Positions 22,171 to 32,639 of a stretch of 64,000 bases of DNA are shown in pieces (position 1 is the first letter of the stretch; the number at the start of each line of letters is the position of its first letter). The notes beneath the pieces are model-generated. The model was not told the DNA's origin. It did no database searches and was given only the letters and a program-made list of their open reading frames with translations. The stretch covers positions 682,001 to 746,000 of the forward strand of contig JBANDB010000005.1 of NCBI GenBank assembly GCA_037576215.1, written 5' to 3'. Source of the DNA: Armillaria gallica (Eukaryota; Basidiomycota; Agaricomycetes; Agaricales; Physalacriaceae). The position numbers and the translations under genes were made by a program.

Positions 22171-23110
22171 AGGTGCGCCGCTTACAATTTATCTAATATG
22201 TAGTCCCATGTATGCTTGTCATAATGTAATGGTAGACCCGGGATGACAGGGTGCATGAACTTTGAATGGGCTTTGGACCCCAGTTGTGCAATGGTGGCCT
22301 TTGACGCGCGCCTCTGACTACTTGTTGAGCGTAGGCTTAATCTAGACGATGTACGAGATAAGTACGACTCAAATACAGTCTAAATTATGAAGTGTAGCGA
22401 GAGATTCAATGAGTTCTATTACCTACGAAGGAACCCGAGTAGGTCTAGCAAGCGCTAGGCATAGCTAGAAAGGTCCAACAAGCGCTAGGCGTAGTCGAAC
22501 TCAATCACTCAGGTTCACACGAAGTTGTGGAGTAAAAGTAGATAGAATTCAGATGCCCCTTGGGGCATTTCCGTACGAGTTAAATACAAACACATTTGTT
22601 CTAGAATATACTAGTAGGAAATTTAGAGAAGAAACGTCGAGAAAATTCTGTAAGTGCGTAGAAAGAGAAAGAAAGGTAGGGAAAGTGAAGACTAAATATA
22701 GTGATTAGTAAGTATCCATAACACTACTTCTCCAATATAAAACGCCACATACCTTCATAGCGTCTATTGCTATAAGTCCCCGGCGCCTGATTTAATATCA
22801 CTCTCCCATTAGCTGTTACCGTAGGTTCGATGCGATTCGTTTACATTCATTCAATAGCCGCAGCATTCCCACCAGCCGGCAGTTCACACGTCCCGAGTCA
22901 ACGCTTCTTTGTTTTCAGAATCCTTCGGAGATAAGCCTCATGTCGATTACGACCGTCAGACAGTATTCCGCACAAATTTTCATCAGTCACGTCTCCTGTG
23001 CTAGCTATTTTCTTATAGGGCTTTCCGCTTTCGTTACTCCATACCGCCTTGGCCACCTATAAGGGAGGGAACGAATTCAACCGCAGATATCCACCACTAC
23101 CCCGCAGACT
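22171..23110. other. Kinase upstream region without a kinase
   Basis: Apart from the LTR at 22323-22723, this matches the 5' flanks of kinases E/F (44349-44900) and the centre of palindrome 1: the hexanucleotide-rich GACAGGGTGCATGAAC block, TATAAAACGCCACATACC, and GTTAGCTGTTACCGTAGG. Homology stops near 23107 where another TLDc copy starts, so the kinase gene itself was lost or never copied. Confidence 0.65.
22323..22723 (-). mobile_element. Solo LTR (reverse), 401 bp, CTACT duplication
   Basis: In reverse orientation it begins TGTTATGGATAC and ends CGCTCAACA. Direct CTACT flanks at 22318-22322 and 22724-22728. The homologous position near 44470-44485 (CCTCTGACCACTTGTCC) lacks the insertion and serves as the empty site. 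It shares two TACGCCTAGCGCTTG-type motifs with the other LTRs but is a distinct variant. Confidence 0.93.
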
Positions 23111-23189
23111 AATATATCAAAAACTATAGGATACCGTTAACCATGATATATCAAATAAAGCCCGGGTTTATGTTACGAAAAAGGAAGTA

Positions 23190-24110
23190 GAACGGGCCCG
23201 TCCGTTACATCGCCGCCCCTCTTCATCTCAACATCGCCACTCCCCGTGCCCCCGATCGCCTCTGTCATCCGTCTCATCATCCGTAACCCACTCCCAGACG
23301 CCTCCATCACGATTTTAGCACTTTCCTCCATGTGGAAGTCTGAGTCTATTCTGTCCTTGATTACCACATCGCCACCACATCCACACTCGGTCGTTCCCAG
23401 TCGAAGTATCACGCGCCGAGATGTCCTCAGTGGTGTACATCCCTCCTAGTGATGCACCTAGGTATTGCAGGGAGGGTATAACTGCGATAAGGGTCTCTCC
23501 AAGGATTTGGAGACGGAGGTCGCAAATAGCGAGAATCGATAAGAACTGGCACCGTCTGCTTCTCCAAGGGGACGACGGGCGAAATGAAGTTGATGGCGAG
23601 GAGATACGGCACTGTGCAGGTGCTGGGACCGATGCTAGCGAATTCGGTAAGAACCACCCTTCCTTCTCTATGATGGCAATCTGGCTGCATGCACATCCGG
23701 CCATACCCCCCTGCTCTCTCGCTGCTGCCTTGTACGTGAACGCTCCTGTATTCCTTCGAATAGGAATGCATATACCTCAACCCTCAACGCCCTCTAATCA
23801 TGGTCTGAGCAGACCAGGTTTGCTGGTGCGCTCGTCGTTGCCAAGGATGACGTGATTGGCGCGTTTGTAGCCGACGGAATACGGCAGAGTAGGAGGTGGG
23901 GTTACTATGGTAGCGAAGAATCGTTCTCTTCCTTTCACTGCTTAGGTACCATTTTGTCCAGATGCCTACGGTGCTACTCTAGGGGCAAGCTTAGGAACGA
24001 TGCTCGACTTTGGATATGTTCACCGAAGAGGATGCGAGCTGGATGAGCTGTGCCATCCGAGTTGGGTTGGAGGTGTGGCGAATCCAAGTATCGTCATTGG
24101 GAGGTGCTCC
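23190..24110 (+). pseudogene. TLDc (OXR1-like) pseudogene, copy 4, without cyclophilin
   Basis: OXR1-like pieces in shifting frames: DAP.Y..EG near 23450, a sparse TWT/HG region, then 'VIGAFVADGIRQSRRWGYYG' at about 23850-23910 (TLDc core). Near 24050-24100 VGLEVWR resembles the LEVWG end of TLDc domains, so this copy keeps the true TLDc C-terminus that the cyclophilin-joined copies lack. Frameshifted and non-functional. Confidence 0.6.
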
Positions 24111-24379
24111 CTACTGGTACTGCGTTCGGACTGAGCGGATGCTAATTTGTCCGTAGAATCACCGTTCAGACCCAGGATTGTCATGACTCGGTACTTTTTC
24201 TTCGAGAGAACACCAAAGGTTCTATTTGCTAGCCAGAATGTCGGCTCGGAATTCTCAATTGTAGTAAATCCGCCGTTGGGGATTTACAACGAGGAATCAT
24301 TCATCTGCTGGAATTAAGTTAAAAATTGTTTGGTATAACATTGGTACATTAAAAAATTACTCTAAAATAGTGCCGAAAA

Positions 24380-24540
24380 GGCGAAAAGGCTTGCATGAAT
24401 GCCCCCAAAAGTTCGAGGTTCGGACAGGGTCCCTTTAACCCGGACCTTACCTGAACCTGTGTGTTCGGTTCTGGTTCGGACCAGGTTCACCCGGACCTGG
24501 ACCGGACCGCAGCCAGCCGAGCGGGAAAACGAAAAATGTG
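24380..24540. repeat. GGTTCGGA/CCGGACCT-rich degenerate repeat
   Basis: Repeated short words GTTCGGAC, CCCGGACCT, GGACCGGACC and GGTTC on both strands in about 160 bp of high GC, CpG-rich DNA between TLDc copy 4 and kinase C. No coding capacity. Nature unknown. Confidence 0.5.
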
Positions 24541-24730
24541 CGCAGCTGTGTGTGGTACCGAAATAGGAAGACAAATCAAGTAAGTAGGAGTCCGTTTATG
24601 GTCGTGCTAAGTCGAACACTAAAGTATCCTATTGGTAGGTATTCTACAGGAAGTATTTCACCGTGATGAGACCGATGTGCTCCTGTCATAATCTCAGTGA
24701 ACGATATGTCATTTATAAGTAATTGAAGAC

Positions 24731-26154
24731 TTACATGTTATCAATGCTCAATCGGACCTCTCCGGCACTGGGACGGTCCTTTGGCTGTAGTGACATGCAT
24801 TGCTCGACGAGTCTCCATAATTCGTCCGAAGGAAATACTTCGAGGGACGGTCGTGGGTGTCGCTCACCACTATATATACGATACAAAATTGCTGCAGGTC
24901 GAATGTGAGAAAATGGAGGCTTAAGTGTGAATATCTATATTTAAACGTAAGTAACATGTCATGCTAGGGAATATTGTCACTGTACCTCGATAATTGTGCA
25001 TCCAAACGCATAGATATCTCGTCCAGGTAAGAATTCCGTATCGAACGACATTGGGTCATATACCTGCAACTCCGGAGCAAGCCATCGTATACAATTTTGG
25101 GACATAGTATTGTATGAAGGTGCTTCCGTCGCGATGCTTATAGTGGATCCGAAGTCGGCTAAGCAGCAATGAAGATTATCGCTGACGAGAATATTGCACT
25201 ATAATCGAGGTCAGATTTAGGTGACTTAATATACGCACGACGCGAATTGCTTACCCCACGTATGTCTCCATGAATCACCCGTGGGTCTATACCGTGCAAA
25301 AACTCAATCGCACAAGCTATCTCACTGACCTACTCAGGAATGTCGTTAGCGTTCAGACAATGGCACAAATTGTCACAACATACGCATTTGAGGCGATCAT
25401 GCTCCGGATGAGATTCCAAGTAGTTGACGATGTTTCCGTTTTTCATCCACGGTGAGATGAGGCAATATCTCGGCATGAAGTACTCGGAATCTATTCCAAT
25501 AAACGGAAGGATGTTTTCATGGCGTAGTTGCCTCCATACCAGAGCTTCTCGGCATATATCCTGGAAACTGTGACTCGTAAGCTCGCTCACATTTGATTCA
25601 AAGCCGATTTCATAGTACCTTCAAACATTCATCCTCCAGGCCGAATGTGCGAAGGACTTTCAAGCACACGGCCTTCCCATCCATATCACCTAGCCATATA
25701 TCCTACATTGATCAATACATGTAAAGGCGAAAGTATACTGTGCACGTACGGAGTGACCTCCCCCAGCAATGGGGTAATTTCCTCTCGTCGTTATGCGATG
25801 ACGTATAAATGAATCGGGGAAGGTGTTCCTCGCCCTACTAAGCGCAAGTAGACATTTCATGCTGACGGAATAACATGTTTCGTTAGGATTGGTGGCATCC
25901 ACCACCTACCAAGGTGAAAGGAGTCAGAATTTGAGGTTAAATCCGAACAAGAACAGACGCACCTTTTGTATGGCATTCATTACAGGTACCTCCATATCCG
26001 GAGCTACGGCATCGATCTCCCTCCAGGGCTTGGCGTCTGGATGGCTAAGGATATTTCGGATATGTTCTTCAAATGCCCCATCGACGGTATTTCTTGTAAG
26101 AATGTCCCAGCATGCGTGGCCTGATGTAGGACGTGACATCGTCTCCGATATCAC
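24731..26154 (-). CDS. TKL-type protein kinase C, apparently intact (7 exons)
   Basis: Start ATG at 26154, stop TAA at 24731-24733. Six phase-0 GT-AG introns at the same positions as in kinase B give about 368 residues. Features: N-terminal exon MISETMSRPTSGHACW..., glycine-rich GGGHSDIWLGDMDGK, Lys in VCLKVLR, alpha-C Glu in CREALVW, HGDIRGCN catalytic loop, ADFGS, APEL, and KDRPSAGEV near the C-terminus. All catalytic residues are present. It is a diverged paralogue of kinase B and faces TLDc copy 4 convergently, the same cassette order as elsewhere. No transmembrane or signal segment seen; substrate unknown. Confidence 0.82.
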
Positions 26155-26289
26155 GTGTGGCTAACCTTGGTATGACGTCACTATGGGGTGTCGAAAAGGG
26201 AGGTTCGTATCATTTATATACTTTGAGGGTGCCATCATCTTACGCCATCGGAACCAGTTGATGAACAACTTCGGATTCATCATATGGCG

Positions 26290-26935
26290 TTCTCGGCGGA
26301 GAAGAGCACTAGGCAGTGCCGAACGCAGGTGACAAAAGTCGCAGTATTCTGGAAGATTATACGCAGCAGAGTTCGTGCACAGATATTGCTCTGCCTCAAG
26401 GCAGCGGGGTTTTAGAGGCCGTCCTATGTCTGCAGATACTCTTAACGAAGCACCGTCAACAAGTTATGCGGAAGATACTTTCCGTGAAAGGAAGAAGAAG
26501 TATTAGGTGAGCTGGTACCTGATCAGACTGTGGGCCGACTCGTGCCCGTGAACGACTTGAAAAGACGAAAGTCCGCATCTATGGCGTTCGCACGGTGACG
26601 GAGCTAGCGAAAACAGTCATACGTACAGCCGGAAGGGTGGGTCACAGACCGGAGTTAGTAAGGATCCTTTCTGAAGCAGAGATCTAGCGCCACCTTGATC
26701 ACGCAGAAGCGGAGTTCCCCTTTTCATTCGATTGGACACAGGTGTCTGATATTAGAAAGGGTGAAACCGACTTCGGACTCAATGTCTGCGCAGCTCGGAG
26801 CTTTGAGCCGCACCGTAGCCGGAACGAGGTCCTGAAGCAAGATCCGTATCAAGCCCCGTCCGAATGCAATTATTCAGAAAGGATTCAGGGGAGGAGCCGT
26901 CAGTACTTGGTCATAGTCCTCTAAGTTGATGCCAC
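26290..26935 (+). pseudogene. Frameshifted unrecognised coding remnant
   Basis: CpG-rich plus-strand DNA with protein-like pieces in alternating frames: LGELVPDQTVGRLVPVNDLK, then VRTVTELAKTVIRTAGRVG and ILSEAEI, then FPFSFDWTQ. The pieces join into a plausible charged protein, but at least two frameshifts and several stops interrupt it. I do not recognise the family. Confidence 0.45.
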
Positions 26936-27436
26936 ATCATAATCTCAGATCTGCCATTTCCGATGAAGCTTCCCGAAGTCACATTCTTGTTAATACCGAT
27001 CTTATCGAGCCAATGGAAACCCGCTCACAATATCGAGTGAGGTGCAGACCTTCACAGTTGTGCGGCAACTATAGTCTATTCTACGCGAGCCAAATACATT
27101 TGAATAGAAGTACGGTGCATGTTGGACAAATCCTCGCGGTCGTACATGTCCTATCACAGATCCGCTCTGTTACGTAGCGCAATGCTAAGCCCGATATTCT
27201 GACACCTTGCTGAACACGATGGTGATGGTGACTCTTCGACGTCGCAGGATAGTTCTTCGGGACCCTCAGTGCATTGTCGTTTTGGAAGCCTTACTCAGTG
27301 GGCACTTCCACTCGATATGTATGCTTATGCAGTTGAGCCAACAACCTGGTATAGTGTATTCCGCAAATTCTTGGTGGGCTTGATGGATGATTTCACAGGT
27401 GAGAAGGATATCTTAGGTGTGAAAATCGGATTCTCA
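26893..27436. repeat. Inverted repeat copy flanking kinase D (left)
   Basis: Reverse complement of about 36219-36745; shared blocks include TTAATACCGATC, ACGATGGTGATGGTGACTC and TCTTAGGTGTGAAAAT. This left copy retains CpG where the right copy mostly has TpG/CpA. It is the cassette spacer, and the pair encloses kinase D and its inserted transposons. Confidence 0.8.
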
Positions 27437-27612
27437 TCAGTATGATGATACCGTTTACGCGCTCTGTCGTCATAATACACGTATTTGTACCCCTTTACAT
27501 GTTAGCTAGTATGGCCTTAATCTGAGTTGCATCGGGACGCCGTTCCGGCTCGTACGCCATGCATTGCTGCACAAGATTTCAAAGGGTTTACCGACCAATC
27601 CACTGGGTTCCC

Positions 27613-27890
27613 ACGGCCAGTTAACTGCCATGCCGTCCCATGCCGAGCAGTTAACTGCCACTTCCTTATAGGGAATGCGAGTTCGTTAGCTGCTCCCGGG
27701 CTCAATTTGTGGATTTGGGCCTCGATAATCAGTACTTTATATCTAATACTTGATTATAATACTTGAGAGGTCTTCTCATCAGAATTTATTTCCTCGCTGG
27801 TGAGAAATAGACATCGGGCAGTTAACTGCCATGCTTCGTCAGCCAAGTTAACTGCCATCGGTCCGATCCGGTCCGACAGTTAACTGCCGT
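27613..27890. repeat. Cluster of GGCAGTTAACTGCC palindromes
   Basis: Five occurrences of AGTTAACTGCC at about 27618, 27649, 27818, 27845 and 27877. At 27817 the motif is the full 14-bp perfect palindrome GGCAGTTAACTGCC. They lie within the hAT-like element and are candidates for subterminal transposase-binding repeats. Confidence 0.75.
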
Positions 27891-28288
27891 TTGGCTCGTC
27901 GACGTTCACTGTGTTCTCTCTCTTGCCCTGTTTACATCAACACTAACAGAAAAATAAGTGATATACTTAGGATGGTCTCTTATTAGTTTCCTTTAATAAA
28001 TGCTCTCATTTTGCTCATGTCTGACCACCCGAGTAGTCCTCAGAGCCGCCTGCATTCACTGCTTCCATTGGTCCAGGATCATGAATTTGAAGCCTTCAGT
28101 TTCAAGGGAAAGTATTTATGAGAATAGGTCCAACTCTTCCAATAATTAAGATAGCGTACTCATCATAAATCTGAATATTGGTCTTCCAATAGTCTCTTAA
28201 GTCTCTCAGATGGATTATGGCACCTGAAAATATTATGAAATGCAGGACAGCATCAAACACTCTGTATTTTAGCCTGCAGAATGTATCA

Positions 28289-28310
28289 TGGGCGCGGCGC
28301 ATGCGCCGCG
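28289..28310. repeat. 22-bp GC-only perfect palindrome
   Basis: Perfect self-complementary sequence (half-site GGCGCGGCGCA) centred on CATG, with several CpG sites in otherwise CpG-poor DNA. It is followed by CCCGGTGGAGG. It lies within the hAT-like insertion. Confidence 0.85.
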
Positions 28311-28872
28311 CCTCCCGGTGGAGGTTCTTGACTGGTCCCGGGATTAAACTTCAGCTCGGTGTAAATTTACATTGCAGTATCTATGTATGAATAATTTAAA
28401 TTTCTACTGAAAAGAACTTTATTTCCTTCAAAATAGAGGCAACATTTCGCTGTTGTTGCAAGATAGATGAGTCGACAATTTCACTAAATGCTGTGGCTGT
28501 GAAGGCGAATATGGTATGGGAACTGCTGACTAACCTTCCTTTTTTGAATTCTTTTTCATTCAAATTTGGATGGGGATACTCAGCGTATTGAACGGAAAAC
28601 CTTCCAAAGCCCATCAGAAGAGATTTCATCTGGGCGTGGATAGGGATGGTGTGTGATTATGGCATCTCGCACAGACATTTTTGGTTCAACATATGCATAG
28701 GGAACGTTAAGAGTGTAAATCTGTCATTGTTGAGTGAATCGCCGGATATTGTTGTGTATAAGACTCACACACCTCGATGATTGTACATCCGAGTGCATAA
28801 ATATCTCTTCTTGGTAGATGATCCTGAAGATATGTCGTCGGATCGTACACCTGTAATTCCGGACACAGCCAT

Positions 28873-29071
28873 CACTCCTGTGACCGGCCAGTAATATTGG
28901 GGGGTTAAATACTCTGTAGTAATTTCACCTGTAATTGTCCCAAAAACATGCCCGAGAAAACACATCATGTATTTTCTGATGTGTTTTCTCGGGCATGTTT
29001 TTGGGACAATTACAGGTGAAATTACTACAGAGTATTTAACCCCCCAATATTACTGGCCGGTCACAGGAGTG
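28873..29071. repeat. Perfect 95-bp foldback hairpin
   Basis: Arms 28873-28967 and 28977-29071 are perfect reverse complements, separated by a 9-base loop. The ends read CACTCCTGTGACCGG, with CAT on both outer sides (28870-28872, 29072-29074). It replaces about 100 bp of kinase D exon 6 sequence present in other kinase copies, so CAT may be a chance match rather than a target duplication. The lack of any mismatch implies recent origin. Confidence 0.9.
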
Positions 29072-29150
29072 CATTGACGATAATGTTGGTCTATAAATTT
29101 CAGGTGGCATGTTTTATAGCCTACCAAGTTGTTAACGTACCCGGCGTATA

Positions 29151-30217
29151 CTGTCCTATTTCATTCAAGTCAAATGTCACAAGTCACAGAAAGATCATTC
29201 ATATTCGGAAAATAGCCCCTGTCACAGGTCACCTCAGGCATATTCACTCCAGCAATACAGAAATTTGAGGCAGTCTGATTTACTTACCTATACCTAAGAT
29301 TCCATGTAAATAACAGGACTTACTGATACTTGTACCCATACCAAAGGTTCAAGAAAGCTTTGGATCATCTCTGGAATGTAGGATATTGGATTTGAATCAA
29401 GGCTGCTGTAATTGAGGTCTGAAAGCAAAGATTCAGGAATTCCCTGAACTAATTATGAAAGCCTCTGTTTGGGGTAAAGTTTCAGCAGATGGAAAACTTA
29501 AGGTTTACTGGCATACGGAACACATGCCTACACCTTTGTTTCTTGTGCCAACATCAAATAGACCAAAATTAGGATTTTGGACAACGTTCCAGCACACTAT
29601 GCCTGAAACCTTAGTTTCAGCTTTTCCTAACATGGATATCGAAATAAAGAATTCTGGTCGAGATTTTGGTAGCCCTCACATTTTTGGTACTGGTCCTGCC
29701 GAAATATGTGCCCAAACAGATGCTTTCAGCTGCAATTCAGGGTAGCTGGGAACAATTAGTTTCAGCTTGAGCCCCAGAACCTCGTGATCCATTCCTGGTT
29801 TCTTTGATTTGAGATCGATTTCATAGCATCCTGGAACTTTTGGTATCGGACAGAATGCCAGCAAGTCTTATTCACAATCCTAAAGCTTAGGTATAGGTAC
29901 TATAATCGGGACACCCTAAATTTTAGGATCTCTGGTGTGATTTGGCAAGGTCTTGAGGTCACAAAAGTATTTCTTACAAAAATTGGCTTAAAAGTAGGTA
30001 GTTTTTACAAAATTTGCGCTTCTGTGCATGTATATAAGTAATTTACGCTGTGCAAATATGTAAATCTTACATAAAATAGCTTGAAAATAGCTCAATACCC
30101 GGTCAGTTATTCGAATTTTTTCTGAATGATCCTGTCACAGCAGGGCTATTCGGTCATTCAAACTGGTCCTGGAAGGTCACATGTCACAGTCCATTCAAAT
30201 TGATTCAAATTGTACAG
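29151..30217. mobile_element. Tc1/mariner-type MITE, TA duplication, carrying a nested element
   Basis: Ends CTGTCCTATTTCATT and, reversed, CTGTACAATTTGAAT. Imperfect terminal inverted repeats of about 80-90 bp share GTCACA, TTCGG and CTGTCACAGG blocks. TA on both sides (29149-29150, 30218-30219). It is inserted in the kinase D catalytic-loop region. A relative of 330 bp is at 43653-43982. No transposase; most of its length is the nested element. Confidence 0.75.
29287..29897. mobile_element. Nested long-TIR foldback element, TA duplication
   Basis: 611 bp bounded by CCTATACCTAAG and CTTAGGTATAGG with TA outside (29285-29286, 29898-29899). The inverted repeats are imperfect but long, about 240 bp: the blocks with CTGTTTGGG and GAAAGC(C/A)TCTG recur inverted. 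Inserted inside the 29151-30217 element. The 96-codon frame at 29455-29745 has no recognisable homology. Confidence 0.75.
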
Positions 30218-30821
30218 TATCACCATGAACAACTTGTGGATCAAAGCTATAAATGAAATTGATTGCTGCAGTGATTTCATGAATCTACGAGCAATGAATA
30301 TGAGAATGCAACTGTATGTGCAATTTGGAAAAACATACACATGTAAGGCAGTTATGCTCAGGATGCTTTTTCAGGTACTGAACAACATTACCATTGTGCA
30401 TCCAAGGAGATATAAGAGAAATTCTTCCTTGTAAATTCAGAGTGTCGACGCTGATAAAAGGAAGTATATTATCATGGCATAGTTGCCTCCATGCAATAGT
30501 CTCATGGCACAACACCTGTGACAGAGATCTCTCAGATATGTTCAAGGACTCTGAAATTAGTCTCACATTCAAGAAAGTCTGCTTTTCACCACCTGGCATT
30601 CTGATTGTCCGAAATGATTTGATACAGACTTGCTTCCCATTTATAATTCCTTGATATATGTCCTGCAGGAATATTCAGTAATGTATTTAGGCACTTTGTG
30701 GACAGTTACCAACTGCTGAAACACCACCATGAACTTCCACAAGCAGACCACTCTTTGGGTTTTTGGGAATTTCAATCGCTTTGCAAATCATCAAGGAGTC
30801 CGGTGATATGTCATCTATGCA

Positions 30822-32164
30822 TTCACACCTAGATTTTGCGATTTTATAATAATACTATGGCATATCTATCTTACATTAGTGATACTTAGAGGACTATAGC
30901 TGAGGCTTCGAGCTGATAGTTAGACTAGTATGCGACTAGTAGAGCCAGGACTTAGATGTGATACCACTAGTGGGTTAAATCTACCAGCCAGCTGTACTAG
31001 TGACTTGAATGCTAACAGGGCTAAGTGAATACGGCCACTAGTGGACAAGTAATGTGACTAGCACACGAAACAAGAAGCAGAGGACACAAATCTCGTGAAG
31101 TTCGGTCACTAGCAAGCCGATCTGGGCATAAATGCCTAAGTCAGGTTAACTAGTTACGCGGCAATCTCGAAACAGGACTTAGAAATGAATTAGCAATGGA
31201 TTAACCTTGAGGCAAATCTGACTAAGCGCGATACAGATCCATTGCGATCAGTACTAGTATAGCTGGGCTGCACCTCTGATCATGATCGACAGCTGTTACA
31301 GGCACACTCACCTGGCTAGTCATTTATCCTTGGCACTAGTGGAGCATCGCTGGGCCCAGGACATGGAATACAACCGCTAGCAGAGCTCCTAGGCTCACTA
31401 GTCAGCAAGCGACCATTTCTAGACCGACTATTGCATGATTATTCACCATTATTCATGACTAGCCAAGAAATCCTTATCAATAATACCCCTCTAGTCAGTT
31501 ATTTATATCTCGATCGTACCTTGTTTGTCAGTATATAAGTAGTAGAATAGGCACATGTGCGGCTCAGGCAAGCCATCCCCGCAATTGTGACCTAATAGTC
31601 AGTATCTAGTGCCCCAATTAAAGGCTTTTGTGCTTAACCTCGATGAAGCGGCTACTAGTCGCTAAGTTACCCATAGCATTGAGTGAATAGAAGTGTCTTA
31701 GAGCAATCTTTTGTGTCCTGCAAAGGCCAAGAGTGTTTCAAGGTTAGTTCAAGCGAGTTCTCAAAGCTTAAAGTATTATTCTTAGGCCAAGAGTGCCACT
31801 AGTTTGCCTAGAAAGCGACTAGTCAAGTGTTTATTCACTTGTAAGACATTATAGGGCCAAGAGAGCCACTAGTTCAAAGAAGTCCCAGTCAGAGCGAGTG
31901 CAGTAGCTCAAGTCGAGTCACTATTCATCCAATTGTGTCTTACCAACCCCACTAGTGCGAGTAGTACACTTGTATAGCTCATTAGTAATGAAATAAAATG
32001 TCTTTAAACAACTTTTCTTGATTATTGAAGTCTGCAGAGTGCTTCTATTGTACTTGAAATGCCCGAATTCAATACATTGGTGATAAGTGTAGAGTTAGTG
32101 ATTGGTTTAGTGTTGTTGGTGTTCATTGCCAGCCTCTAGTCCATTTGCCACTCGCCGTTACCGA
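30822..32164. mobile_element. ACTAGT-rich insertion, LTR-like
   Basis: About 1.34 kb interrupting kinase D exon 2. More than twenty (A/T)CTAG(T/C) sites recur between 30920 and 31990, often inside GCCACTAG, GCGACTAG or CACTAGTGG contexts, and GGCCAAGAG recurs three times near 31725-31870. A TATA-like GTATATAAGT is at 31531 and AAATAAAAT at 31991, an arrangement like the promoter and poly(A) signal of an LTR. The leading 59 bp match 3353-3421 inverted. No coding frame, and exact termini are not resolved. Confidence 0.55.
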
Positions 32165-32639
32165 GCACATCACCGGATATATATCTCTCGCCTTACTCAA
32201 CACACGAAGACATTTCAAGCAAACAGTGAAATGTTGTGCCCATGAATAAGTCATATCTAGTTCCTGTACTATCGTCAGCGAGTATCCATGTTCATGTTTA
32301 AAGAGGCAGCGATACCTCTTGCAGGACATTCATAACACTCTCCTGCACCGGTGACTTTGGAACAAGATAGATGTCCTTCCATGGCATGGAGGCAGAGCAC
32401 AGAATACCATGAATTCTTTCATGAAGCGCATTTTTGTTGGACTCAAGCATGAGAGTCTCCCATCTGGAGGCTTCATGAAGTGGTGTAATGTCCTTTTCAG
32501 TTGACATAGACATTATAATCAGAATGAGAGAGAAAGAAAGTTTTGTTGATAATAAAGTCTGGTCCGCTGGGTTTCACCGTGCAGCAAATCATATGGCACA
32601 GTAAGTGCAAGTTTATGTGACTCATGCATAGCCAACTAA

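Larger units (their letters stand above)
27585..28601. mobile_element. hAT-like non-autonomous element, 8-bp duplication
   Basis: 1,017 bp inserted in kinase D exon 7. Imperfect inverted ends GGTTTACCGACCAAT and, reversed, GGTTTTCCGTTCAAT. Flanks TTTCAAAG (27577-27584) and TTCCAAAG (28602-28609) form an 8-bp target duplication differing by one transition, typical of hAT. The left half contains five copies of AGTTAACTGCC. No transposase frame is visible. Confidence 0.7.
27495..32513 (-). pseudogene. TKL-type kinase D pseudogene, torn apart by transposons
   Basis: Same gene as kinases A-C, recognisable exon by exon: exon 1 at 32300-32513 (MSMSTEKDITPLHEASRW...VLQE), exon 2 split between about 32170-32270 and 30700-30822, exon 3 near 30590-30665, exon 4 at 30345-30560 (CHETIAWRQL, ILPFISVDT), exon 5 at 30220-30300 ending in HGD, exons 6-7 at 28610-29140, and the terminal exon end at 27495-27580. 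Insertions at 27585, 28873, 29151 and 30822 interrupt it. The insertion at 29151 sits inside the catalytic-loop codons. Non-functional. Confidence 0.8.

Noticed and set aside
28870..29074. CACTA-type MITE call for the 95-bp hairpin with CAT duplication
   Set aside because: Kinase sequence present in other copies is missing at the site, so the matching CAT flanks may be coincidental.
29455..29745. 96-codon frame inside the nested element as a transposase
   Set aside because: It overlaps the long inverted repeat, is partly mirrored by the opposite arm, and has no catalytic motif.
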